A stretch of 64,000 bases of DNA, taken from contig NZ_JBBKTT010000002.1 of the NCBI RefSeq assembly GCF_037892425.1, forward strand, positions 205,732-269,731, written 5' to 3'. The DNA comes from Lacibacter sp. H375. GTDB taxonomy: Bacteria; Bacteroidota; Bacteroidia; Chitinophagales; Chitinophagaceae. A program made the position numbers and the translations under genes. The notes under the pieces were generated by a model. That model was not told where the DNA came from, ran no database searches, and was given only the letters and a program-made list of their open reading frames with translations. Of this stretch, positions 37,201 to 44,827 are shown one piece after another (the first letter of the stretch is position 1; each line of letters begins with the position of its first letter).

Positions 37201-38508
37201 ATGAAACTTGTCATAAACCTTGTCATCTTTTTACTTTTTTCACTTCATACCGTTACAGCACAGGTAACGAAAGAACAAAAATCAGAAGCGATCGATAGTG
37301 TTATTAAGTTGATGAATGAACGCTACATTTTTCCAGAGACTGCAAAGCAAATTGAACTTCACTTGCGAAAGCAGCAATCAAAAAAGGCTTACGATACTAT
37401 CACCAGTGCTGATGGTTTTGCGTCTCAACTAACAACAGATGTAAGAAGCATCTGCAATGATAAGCATGTAACCATCCGTTATTCAGCTGAGCCATTAGTG
37501 ATCAACCGTAACAACGATTTCATGCAGATATCAGAAGAGGAACGTAAAGGCTATGCGGAGTTTCTTCGTTTGGAAAACTATGGTGTAAAGAAACTGGAAG
37601 TGTTAAAAGGTAACATTGGATATATCGATTTTAAATTTTTATGCGGAACAGAGTATGCCGGTGATTTTTATGCAGCAATGATGAACTATGTGCAACATAC
37701 CGATGCGCTCATCATCGACTTTCGTCATTGCGGTGGAGCCATGAGCGACAATGTAATCCCTTTTCTCTGCAGTTATTTTTTTGCCGATAAAACACACTTA
37801 AATGATCTATACTGGCGTGAGCGGAATTTTACACAACAAACCTGGACACAGGTAGTAGTGCCAGGCAAAAAATATCTCAACAAGCCGATTTATATTTTAA
37901 CCAGCGGCGGTACTTTTTCAGGTGCCGAAGAAATGGCTTATGATCTTAAAAATTTAAAACGGGCAATCATCATTGGCGAAGTAACAGGCGGTGGCGCAAA
38001 TCCCGGTGGTTCTGTAAATCTTACAAAGCACTTCAATATGTTTTTACCTGTTGGCCGTGCCATTAATCCTATTACAAAAACAAACTGGGAAGGAGTGGGT
38101 GTGCAGCCCGATAGTTTGATCATGCCAAGGCTTGCATTGCAGAAAGCACATATACTGGCTATGCAAAACAGTTTCAATACATCAACTGATCAGGGATGGA
38201 AAGATGAATTGAAGCGCTTAATTGCACAGGTAGAAAAAGAAACACCTGTATTTACAAAAGTTACGTTCCGGTTAAAGGGTTATGCCAATGCGAAAGTCGT
38301 TTCAGTGGCAGGCAGTTTTAATGATTGGTCAGCTTCTTCTGCAAAAATGAAAAGACAAGGCGATGAGTGGATCGTTGAAACAATTGCTGAGACTGGGAAG
38401 CATATGTACAAGTTTGTAATAGACGGGCAGTGGATCATTGATCCTGCTAATAAAGAAACTGAAATGGAGAACGGGTATCAGAATTCTGTCGTTGTAGTGA
38501 AGAGGTAA
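37201..38508 (+). CDS. Secreted S41-family protease fused to an AMPK-type carbohydrate-binding domain
   Basis: 435 residues with signal peptide (KLVINLVIFLLFSLHTVTAQ). An N-terminal helical S41 domain (SEAIDSVIKLMNERYIFPETAKQIE) leads to a tail-specific-protease-like catalytic domain, nucleophile candidate S240 in GGTFSGAEEMAYDL with GEVTGGGANPGG downstream. There is no PDZ domain. Residues about 350-435 form an AMPK1-CBM/CBM48-like domain (VVSVAGSFNDWSASS, GKHMYKFVIDGQWIIDP). Joining a protease to a glycan-binding module suggests action on glycan-bound or surface proteins. It is controlled by site 8 and followed after 26 nt by a lipoprotein. Confidence 0.9.
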   Translation: MKLVINLVIFLLFSLHTVTAQVTKEQKSEAIDSVIKLMNERYIFPETAKQIELHLRKQQSKKAYDTITSADGFASQLTTDVRSICNDKHVTIRYSAEPLVINRNNDFMQISEEERKGYAEFLRLENYGVKKLEVLKGNIGYIDFKFLCGTEYAGDFYAAMMNYVQHTDALIIDFRHCGGAMSDNVIPFLCSYFFADKTHLNDLYWRERNFTQQTWTQVVVPGKKYLNKPIYILTSGGTFSGAEEMAYDLKNLKRAIIIGEVTGGGANPGGSVNLTKHFNMFLPVGRAINPITKTNWEGVGVQPDSLIMPRLALQKAHILAMQNSFNTSTDQGWKDELKRLIAQVEKETPVFTKVTFRLKGYANAKVVSVAGSFNDWSASSAKMKRQGDEWIVETIAETGKHMYKFVIDGQWIIDPANKETEMENGYQNSVVVVKR

Positions 38509-38534
38509 TTTTCAATCACGTTAAAACCAAATAA

Positions 38535-38963
38535 ATGAATAAATTAATCTTATCATCAAGTGTTCTTCTTTTACTTAGCGCCTGCAGTAAAATAACGCCC
38601 GTAAAAGAAATTGCGGTTTCGAAAACTGTAGAGTTCAGTGTTTACCAAGCTGTAGATTATTCTGCTCCCGTTTATAATGGAGTAGAAGCAGAGGTTCGGT
38701 TGACTCTTGGTAAACAAACTTCGAACGGCAGCGAGGTTATTTTATGGGATACTGTGATACCTTATCAAAGTCTTCGTGCCTATCCTGCAATACAAACTCC
38801 TTTACGCATCAATAAACAATTCGACATTTTACAAAATTCTGAGCAACTTAGATTTGGCAAAGTCATCAGGTATAGAGATGCCTTGAACCAGGTTAGTTTC
38901 GTCGCAATTGGTGAAGACATTCCACCTTCAGTTAATGTAAAAGTGATTCAGGTAGATCTGTAG
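38535..38963 (+). CDS. Hypothetical small lipoprotein
   Basis: 142 residues with lipobox (LLLLSAC, C17) and a beta-rich mature part of no known family (VYNGVEAEVRLTLGKQTSNGSEV). It lies 26 nt after the S41-CBM gene and belongs to the same transcript. It may be a partner or inhibitor of that protease; that is only positional reasoning. Confidence 0.78.
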   Translation: MNKLILSSSVLLLLSACSKITPVKEIAVSKTVEFSVYQAVDYSAPVYNGVEAEVRLTLGKQTSNGSEVILWDTVIPYQSLRAYPAIQTPLRINKQFDILQNSEQLRFGKVIRYRDALNQVSFVAIGEDIPPSVNVKVIQVDL

Positions 38964-38994
38964 TTTATTTTGCTTATGTTAATGAAACGCAAAC

Positions 38995-39040
38995 CACATG
39001 TTTATGCGATAAGCAGATTGTCTTAATAGCAGCATCTTTG
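38995..39040 (+). promoter_or_regulatory. Regulon operator and promoter, site 9 (small RNA)
   Basis: CACATGTTTATGCG (38995-39008) and CATCTTTG (39033-39040) after exactly 24 nt. Here the ATTG is replaced by ATAA. Transcription would start near 39047 and meet a terminator at 39089, before any start codon. Confidence 0.72.
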
Positions 39041-39046
39041 CATCAG

Positions 39047-39112
39047 TCACAATCAATAGACGATTTACAATTGCTAACCTTGCACCTGAGACCTGTACAG
39101 CAGGTCTTTTTT
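39047..39112 (+). ncRNA. Putative regulon-controlled small RNA
   Basis: The stretch from the expected start of site 9 to the end of the terminator is about 65 nt, has no ATG, and no open frame of useful length. The terminator is a perfect 7-bp stem AGACCTG / CAGGTCT, loop TACAG, followed by T6. The 5' part (AATCAATAGACGATTTACAA) looks single-stranded and could pair with targets. Alternatively the hairpin mainly ends the 38535 gene and the site 9 transcript is without function. Start site and function are inferred. Confidence 0.5.
39089..39112 (+). terminator. Terminator before operator site 10
   Basis: AGACCTG (39089-39095), loop TACAG, CAGGTCT (39101-39107), then TTTTT. Site 10 begins 5 nt later. 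Confidence 0.88.
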
Positions 39113-39116
39113 ATTT

Positions 39117-39162
39117 CACATATTTATGCGGTTGTGGTGCAACGTTAGTGGAAGCATCTTTG
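39117..39162 (+). promoter_or_regulatory. Regulon operator and promoter, site 10
   Basis: CACATATTTATGCG (39117-39130), GTTG directly after, CATCTTTG (39155-39162) after exactly 24 nt, leader about 28 nt to the ATG at 39197. Confidence 0.8.
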
Positions 39163-39196
39163 TCAGGTATTTAAATCATTAAACCTTATCATTATT

Positions 39197-39982
39197 ATGA
39201 AATTCAACTTCAAATCAACAGCACTGCTGTTTGCTCTCGTTGTAAGCACCACTCTTATTCTCAGTTCTTGTAAGAAGCCGACATCTGAACCTCAGGCCAG
39301 CACAAAGTTAAAAACTGTGATGTCGCCTGATACTCAGATCACGTTTACCTACAATACCAACGGTACAATTAAAACAGCGGCGGTTAAAAACGATTTTCTT
39401 ACTTCAGGCGATTTGATCAACTATGAAGTGAGCTACAATGCTGCAGGAAAGATCAGCGAAATTACTTCTGATGAAGATATTCGTATTGTGCCCATTTACC
39501 AGAATGGTGTACTTGTTGAAGCTTCATTTGAAACATTGGATGGGTTGGAACTGTTTGTTACAACCTATTCGTATCAGAATAACTTTTTAAAATCAGTTGA
39601 GATCAATTCAGCGGCAGGGCAGGCCTGGTTGAAATTTGTTTTCACTAACAATGCAGCCGGCAATGTAGAAAAGACTGAATTCTTTTCGCAGAATCCATTA
39701 AATCAAAATGAATTCATATCAGGCGGTACTGTAACATATACATATGATAATAAAACAAACCCGCTTTATGCAGCAAAAGATTTGTTACATCTTCTTTGGG
39801 CACCAGCTACACCAAATAATACCATCAATGAAATACATAAAGACAGCAACAATGCCCTGGAAGAAACGGTGAATTATACTTATCAATATCATTCAAACGG
39901 AGTTCCTAAGTCTGCAGTAATGCAATCAACAGTTGTGGGGCAACAACCTTTAAACTCAACAATCAGCTTTACCTATTTCTAA
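39197..39982 (+). CDS. RHS-like-repeat lipoprotein, paralogue B
   Basis: 261 residues, lipobox (STTLILSSC, C25) then KKPTSEPQASTKLKT. The mature protein has YD-like strand motifs (ITFTYNTNGTIKTAAV, YEVSYNAAGKISEIT, VTYTYDNKTNP, VNYTYQYHSNGVPKSA). It is a diverged paralogue of the lipoprotein at 34254, with similar length, lipobox context and repeat rhythm. It is a single gene with its own operator and a strong terminator. Surface-exposed or periplasmic, function unknown. Confidence 0.83.
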   Translation: MKFNFKSTALLFALVVSTTLILSSCKKPTSEPQASTKLKTVMSPDTQITFTYNTNGTIKTAAVKNDFLTSGDLINYEVSYNAAGKISEITSDEDIRIVPIYQNGVLVEASFETLDGLELFVTTYSYQNNFLKSVEINSAAGQAWLKFVFTNNAAGNVEKTEFFSQNPLNQNEFISGGTVTYTYDNKTNPLYAAKDLLHLLWAPATPNNTINEIHKDSNNALEETVNYTYQYHSNGVPKSAVMQSTVVGQQPLNSTISFTYF

Positions 39983-40028
39983 GCTTGTAAAATTATAGTC
40001 AGTATTTTTTTCGCATGCAGTTGGTCTC

Positions 40029-40055
40029 GCCCGGGTATTCATGCCCGGGCTTTTT
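40029..40055. terminator. Intrinsic terminator, GC-rich
   Basis: Perfect stem GCCCGGG / CCCGGGC (40029-40035, 40044-40050) followed by T5. It ends the 39197 gene and separates it from the convergent gene at 40074. Confidence 0.9.
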
Positions 40056-40073
40056 ATTTACGTTGGTGGGAAT

Positions 40074-41324
40074 TTAACTGCTGACGACTTGTGTCCCTGT
40101 GTTTAGAGCACTATACTTACTTGTTTGTTCCCGATAGAAAAGTAATAATCCTGTAAACATGCAACCGGCGGCTAAAAGCAATAACTCGTTGCTATAAGGA
40201 AAGGGTTTGTAAAAAATTGCAGCCAGGCCCTGGCTCATTAATACAAGCTCATTTAGAAACATGGCAGATACAAAAAGCCACAATCCACCAAAGGCAAATT
40301 TTGTTGGTAGATAAACCAGGCGGCTTTGCAACAAATAACCAATAATGAACATACTCACAAAGCCAAGTAAAACAAGATGCAGGAATCCGATTACAATCGG
40401 GCGGATGCCGAATGCATATTGGTTGAGTGCCGGTATTGCAGAAAAGCCCTGCATAATTACTTTAAGTGAAAAAGCTATCACTGCAATAAGCCATAACAAA
40501 TGAACAGGCGGATGAAATACAAGTCGGAACTGCCGTCTCATTAGTATTAACAGCCTGATGAAAAGTAAGAGTGCAACTATCTGAAGAACTGATGCAATAG
40601 CACCTGATGTACTCATCCAACCAGGCACACGCATCCATAACATAGATAAGAACCATGCGGGGATAACTGTTATCAATAAGAGGTAAAAGAGAAGATCAGC
40701 CAAATGAACATGCTTTGCCTGCATCCGTTCTTTCATCTGTGAAAAGAATAAGGCAAAAATGGTAAACAGAAACCAACCATTGTATTGAAAGTGGAGATAA
40801 AAGTAAACGGAGCCAAAGTACAAATCCTGATTTATGATCTTGTTGGCCATTAAATAAGCAAGCGTAAATGTGCCGGCTGCTGAAATAATATTACACAGCA
40901 AAGCTGAGTACAACCATTTCTTTTCAAAACTTAGTTGTGCATTAGTGCGGATCATTTTCCAGGCAACAAGTGCAAACCAGAATGAAACAAGTATAGATAG
41001 GGTTGAGAAGAAAATAGAAGGTGCTGCGTAACCCATAAAAGGGAATGTCCACAACATGCCATAACTGCTAAGCTGTTGTGTCCATAATATGTTGTTGAAT
41101 TGTTTCTGCTGTTGGTCGTTTGGTTTTAATAAGTGGATAATGCCAATGAATAATGCCAGCGATACCCAACCGGCAAAGGCAAAATGTGAATGTGCATGTA
41201 ACAGATGCTTCTGATCAACCAGTGGTAAAGGAAAAAGAATTTTATAGCGGAGTAATATACCAGCCAGCGCCAGTAGAGTAAAATTAAAGAAGGCTCTCTT
41301 GGCCCATTGTTGTGTGAAAGTCAT
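40074..41324 (-). CDS. Polytopic membrane protein of the nitrous-oxide cluster, His-rich
   Basis: 416 residues with about eleven or twelve membrane helices. A cluster of histidines near the start of the second helix (H43, H45, H47 in LHAHSHFAFAGWV) and further ones in YLHFQYNGWF and GFLHLVLLGF resemble haem ligands of haem-copper oxidase subunit I-like or NnrS-like proteins. No complete oxidase signature is present. It is transcribed in the same direction as the Crp/Fnr gene, 65 nt below it, and divergently from the cytochrome-nosZ operon, so a role in NO or N2O metabolism or haem-linked electron transfer is likely. The exact family is not established. Confidence 0.75.
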   Translation of the reverse strand: MTFTQQWAKRAFFNFTLLALAGILLRYKILFPLPLVDQKHLLHAHSHFAFAGWVSLALFIGIIHLLKPNDQQQKQFNNILWTQQLSSYGMLWTFPFMGYAAPSIFFSTLSILVSFWFALVAWKMIRTNAQLSFEKKWLYSALLCNIISAAGTFTLAYLMANKIINQDLYFGSVYFYLHFQYNGWFLFTIFALFFSQMKERMQAKHVHLADLLFYLLLITVIPAWFLSMLWMRVPGWMSTSGAIASVLQIVALLLFIRLLILMRRQFRLVFHPPVHLLWLIAVIAFSLKVIMQGFSAIPALNQYAFGIRPIVIGFLHLVLLGFVSMFIIGYLLQSRLVYLPTKFAFGGLWLFVSAMFLNELVLMSQGLAAIFYKPFPYSNELLLLAAGCMFTGLLLFYREQTSKYSALNTGTQVVSS

Positions 41325-41389
41325 AATACAGCAAAAAAGTTTCTCAAAGTGAATTGTTTATCTCATGCGGGAATATGCGTGTGCTCATA

Positions 41390-42004
41390 TCAGAAATACA
41401 CTTTACCCCGTTCAATTTTTAAATGGCCATTACGCTCCAGTTCACGAATTGCCCGGATAACGGTTTCAACTCTTAAGCCCGTCATATCGGCTATTTGCTG
41501 GCGTGTGAGTTCTATTTTCAGTAATTCATTGTCTGCAATACCTCTGCTTTTTTTGTACTCCTGCAACAGCGTACTTACTCGGTGCATTGGGCCATACGAT
41601 GAAATTTCTTTTGAGATCAACGATTTAAAACGAAGCCTGCGTGCCAGCGTTTGTGTAAAACCAAAGTGGATGTCGAAGTTTTCTTTCAGCAGTTGCAGGA
41701 AATTTTCTTTTCGCAAACGAATAACTACTGATGCTTCATCTGCCTCTGCGCTTGCAGGATAAATGCCGCCATCAAACAGAGGAGGTTCACCAAAACTTTC
41801 ACCTGCTTCAAACATCCCTTGTATAAATTCTTTTCCTTCTTCGTTACAGTTACACATTTTAATCCTTCCTTCCACCACCTGGTAGTAGAAATGTGCAGGA
41901 TCGTCTTCACAAAAAAGCACTTGCCCTTTTTCAAGATTGTGAAAAGTTGCACCCCATGCAAGGAGCAGATCCAGATCAATAATAACGGGTGTGGTTGCTT
42001 GCAT
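41390..42004 (-). CDS. Crp/Fnr-family regulator of the nos cluster
   Basis: 204 residues: N-terminal cyclic-nucleotide-binding-type domain (YYQVVEGRIKMCNCNEEGKEFIQGMFEAGESFGEPPLFDGG), dimer helix, and a C-terminal winged helix (LTRQQIADMTGLRVETVIRAIRELERNGHLKIERGKVYF). It lacks the four-cysteine N-terminus of oxygen-sensing Fnr; cysteines C32, C51 and C53 are present but not in the Fnr pattern. This points to a DNR/NnrR-like NO or redox sensor or to another signal. Three FNR-type boxes lie in the divergent region shared with cytochrome c and nosZ, which it presumably binds. Confidence 0.9.
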   Translation of the reverse strand: MQATTPVIIDLDLLLAWGATFHNLEKGQVLFCEDDPAHFYYQVVEGRIKMCNCNEEGKEFIQGMFEAGESFGEPPLFDGGIYPASAEADEASVVIRLRKENFLQLLKENFDIHFGFTQTLARRLRFKSLISKEISSYGPMHRVSTLLQEYKKSRGIADNELLKIELTRQQIADMTGLRVETVIRAIRELERNGHLKIERGKVYF

Positions 42005-42062
42005 AATGGCTGCAAAATACTACGCAGGTAATGTTTGGCTTCTGATAAATGGCAAACATTGA

Positions 42063-42078
42063 ACTGATCTTGATCAGT
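42063..42078. promoter_or_regulatory. FNR-type box 1
   Basis: Perfect palindrome ACTGATC-TT-GATCAGT, containing TGAT-N4-ATCA. It lies nearest the Crp/Fnr gene and could serve its promoter. A separate inverted repeat AATGTTTG / CAAACATT lies just beside it (42030-42037, 42053-42060). Confidence 0.75.
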
Positions 42079-42115
42079 TTTTCAACAGTTAACAAACATG
42101 ATCCCCTGTTTTTTC

Positions 42116-42129
42116 CTGATTGTAATCAG
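42116..42129. promoter_or_regulatory. FNR-type box 2
   Basis: CTGAT-TGTA-ATCAG, a perfect inverted repeat with the TGAT-N4-ATCA core, 26 nt (centre to centre) upstream of box 3. Confidence 0.7.
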
Positions 42130-42141
42130 TCAGTTTCTTTT

Positions 42142-42185
42142 ATGACTTTAATCATAATGTTCTGTTTCAAGTGATAGTAATCTTG
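42142..42185 (+). promoter_or_regulatory. FNR-type box 3 and nos promoter
   Basis: ATGAC-TTTA-ATCAT (42142-42155). A -7-like TAATCTTG sits at 42178-42185, so the box centre falls about 42 nt before the expected start, the class II activator position. It drives the cytochrome c-nosZ operon. Confidence 0.7.
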
Positions 42186-42223
42186 CCCTGTTATTTTATC
42201 TGCCAAATAAAAAAAATATGCTC

Positions 42224-42700
42224 ATGAAAAAAATGCTCATCGTCTTCAGTTTCCTGGGTTTCGTTTACGCTTGTAGCAATGAAGCCTCATCTGATAAGAC
42301 ATCAGGCACAGAATCAACCACGCAAACAACAACTGATAATGGTAACCCATCCTACGATCCTGAAAGGGGCGCCGGTAAGTTTACCAATGTAGATGTAAAA
42401 CCTGAACTTGATAAAGCCATGGCTGAAGCCGGCAGCAAAGTATATGATGTAAAGTGTGGAAGTTGCCACAAGCTTACTGATGAGAAATTGGTTGGCCCGG
42501 GTTGGAAAGGTGTAACTACACGTCACAAGCCTGAGTGGATCATGAACTTTGTAACCAATGTTGATGAGATGTTGGATAAAGATCCAAAAGCAATGGCGCA
42601 ACTGGAGTTGTGTTTGGTTCGTATGCCTAACCAGAACCTGACCGATGATGAGGCAAGAAATGTGTATGAATTCATGCGCAAGAATGATGGAGTAAAATAA
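42224..42700 (+). CDS. c-type cytochrome lipoprotein, probable NosZ electron donor
   Basis: 158 residues from ATG 42224 (42218 is an alternative). Lipobox in VFSFLGFVYAC, then a low-complexity Ser/Thr linker (SSDKTSGTESTTQTTTDNG) and one haem-binding motif CGSCHKLTDEKLVGPGWKGV. The distal Met is probably in VRMPNQNLTDDEARNVYEF. It is a monohaem cytochrome anchored in the envelope. It is first in the nos operon, just before nosZ, which suggests it passes electrons to NosZ. Preceded by FNR-type boxes. Confidence 0.92.
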   Translation: MKKMLIVFSFLGFVYACSNEASSDKTSGTESTTQTTTDNGNPSYDPERGAGKFTNVDVKPELDKAMAEAGSKVYDVKCGSCHKLTDEKLVGPGWKGVTTRHKPEWIMNFVTNVDEMLDKDPKAMAQLELCLVRMPNQNLTDDEARNVYEFMRKNDGVK

Positions 42701-42748
42701 ACTATTCAGTTACCCAAAAATTTACTGATAACTCTTAATACAATTAAC

Positions 42749-44743
42749 ATGAACAGCTCTAAAAGAATGTTGACGATCTTGCTTGTTGCAGTTGTTGCAC
42801 TGCAATGGATGTCCTGTAAACCCAAAGGTGCTTCCACAGCTGCTGCCGGTGGCTCTGCTGAAAAATCTTATGTTGCCCCGGGCAAGTACGATGAATTTTA
42901 CAATTTTGTTTCTGGTGGTTTCAGCGGACAAATGAGTGTGTATGGTTTACCCAGCGGCCGTTTGTTCCGTGTAATTCCTGTGTTCTCTGTTGATCCTGAG
43001 AAAGGATATGGTTACAGCGAAGAATCGAAACCTATGTTAATGACCTCGAATGGTTTTGTTCCATGGGATGATCTTCACCATGTTTCATTCTCACAAACAA
43101 ATGGTGAAATTGATGGACGCTGGACATTTGGTAACGGTAACAACACACCACGTGTTGCAAGGATCGATAACAAAACTTTCCGCACAGCCGAGATCATTGA
43201 AATACCCAACAGTGCAGGTAATCACTCATCTCCATTTATCACTGAAAATTCAGAATATCTCGTAGCAGGTACACGTTTCAGTATTCCTATTGGGGATAAT
43301 ACGGATGTGCCTATTGAATCATACAAAGACAATTTTAAAGGTGTTATCAGTTTCATCAGTATTGGCAAAGAAAAAGGTGAAATGGATATTGCATTTCAGT
43401 TATTGTTACCTGGTGTAAACTTTGATCTTAGTCGTGCAGGTAAAGGACCCAGCCATGGTTGGTTCTTCTTCAGCTGTTACAATAGTGAGCAGGCAAATAC
43501 GTTGTTAGAAGTAAATGCATCGCAACGTGACAAAGATTTTATTCTTGCAGTAAACTGGAAAAAAGCAGAGGAATATCTCAAAGCAGGAAAAGGGGTAAAA
43601 AAACAAGTTCGTTATGCACATAATACCTGGGATGAGAAAACGCATTCAGCTAAACATGAGATCAAAACAGAAGTAACTGTGCTTGATCCTGCAGTATTGA
43701 AAGATATCTGCTATTTCATTCCATGTCCAAAATCACCGCATGGTTGCGATACTGATCCTACAGGTGAATATATTGTGGGCAGTGGTAAACTTGCTGCTAT
43801 CATTCCTGTATTCTCATTTACAAAAATTCAGAAAGCAATTGCTGATAAAACATACGATGGAGAATATGGTGGCATTCCTGTAATTAAATACGAAGCAGCT
43901 TTACATGGTGAAGTGCAAAAACCAGGTCTCGGACCATTACATACTGAGTTTGATGCAAACGGTAATGCTTATACTTCATTCTTTGTGAGCAGTGAAATTG
44001 TTAAATGGAATGTGAAAGATCTGAAAGTGCTTGATCGTGTACCTACTTATTACTCTATCGGTCACCTTTCAGTTCCTGGTGGTGATACAAGAAAACCATG
44101 GGGTAAATATGTAGTGGCTTATAACAAGATCACAAAAGACCGTTACCTGCCAACTGGACCTGAGTTAACGCAAAGTGCTCAGATCTTCGATATCAGTGGC
44201 GATAAAATGCAACTGATCCTCGATTTTCCAACTATTGGTGAACCACACTATGCAGGTTCAATGCCGGCATCATTGATCAAAGACAAGAGTTTGAAAATTT
44301 ATAAGATCGATGAAAACCAGCATCCGTATGCTGCAAAAGGTGAGAAAGAATCAAAAGTGGTGCGTGAAGGAAATAAAGTTCATGTGTACATGACATCAAT
44401 CCGTTCACACTTTGCACCAGATAATATTGAAGGTGTTAAGTTAGGTGATGAAGTATATTTCCACGTTACAAATCTTGAGCAGGATTGGGATGTACCACAT
44501 GGTTTTGCTATTAAAGGCGCATTAAATGCAGAGTTGCTGATTATGCCAGGTGAAACACAAACATTAAAATGGGTTCCTGAGAAAGTAGGAGTATTCCCAT
44601 TCTATTGTACCGATTTCTGTAGTGCATTGCATCAGGAAATGCAAGGCTACCTGCGTGTATCGCCTGCGGGAAGCAGTTTGCCACTCTCATTCAGTTTAGG
44701 TAAGAAAGGAGCAGACGCAGCAGAAAAACCGGCAAGTAAATAA
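42749..44743 (+). CDS. nosZ: Nitrous-oxide reductase, clade II, lipoprotein
   Basis: Reduces N2O to N2. The 664-residue protein has a Sec lipoprotein signal (lipobox LQWMSC, C23), not a twin-arginine one, which together with DLHHVSFSQTNGEIDGRW (CuZ His ligands near residue 109) marks the clade II, atypical, type. The C-terminal CuA site is intact: C620, C624, H628 and M631 (FYCTDFCSALHQEMQGY). Other conserved His lie in SHGWFFF, LHTEFD and GHLSVPGGD. It is followed by an accessory set nosL(fusion), nosD, nosF, nosY. No nir or nor gene is visible in the window, so N2O reduction may stand alone here. Confidence 0.96.
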   Translation: MNSSKRMLTILLVAVVALQWMSCKPKGASTAAAGGSAEKSYVAPGKYDEFYNFVSGGFSGQMSVYGLPSGRLFRVIPVFSVDPEKGYGYSEESKPMLMTSNGFVPWDDLHHVSFSQTNGEIDGRWTFGNGNNTPRVARIDNKTFRTAEIIEIPNSAGNHSSPFITENSEYLVAGTRFSIPIGDNTDVPIESYKDNFKGVISFISIGKEKGEMDIAFQLLLPGVNFDLSRAGKGPSHGWFFFSCYNSEQANTLLEVNASQRDKDFILAVNWKKAEEYLKAGKGVKKQVRYAHNTWDEKTHSAKHEIKTEVTVLDPAVLKDICYFIPCPKSPHGCDTDPTGEYIVGSGKLAAIIPVFSFTKIQKAIADKTYDGEYGGIPVIKYEAALHGEVQKPGLGPLHTEFDANGNAYTSFFVSSEIVKWNVKDLKVLDRVPTYYSIGHLSVPGGDTRKPWGKYVVAYNKITKDRYLPTGPELTQSAQIFDISGDKMQLILDFPTIGEPHYAGSMPASLIKDKSLKIYKIDENQHPYAAKGEKESKVVREGNKVHVYMTSIRSHFAPDNIEGVKLGDEVYFHVTNLEQDWDVPHGFAIKGALNAELLIMPGETQTLKWVPEKVGVFPFYCTDFCSALHQEMQGYLRVSPAGSSLPLSFSLGKKGADAAEKPASK

Positions 44744-44764
44744 AAGTTGAGGACAGTTATCAAT

Positions 44765-44806
44765 AACAGGCCTGTTCTTCCATACAGGTAGACGGGCCTG
44801 TTTCAT
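44765..44806 (+). terminator. Hairpin between nosZ and the nosL fusion
   Basis: Eight-base-pair stem AACAGGCC / GGCCTGTT (44765-44772, 44795-44802) followed by TCATTTTG. Weak T-tract: likely partial termination or 3' stabilisation that keeps nosZ mRNA above the downstream genes. Confidence 0.6.
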
Positions 44807-44827
44807 TTTGAATAAAAAATCAGATCA

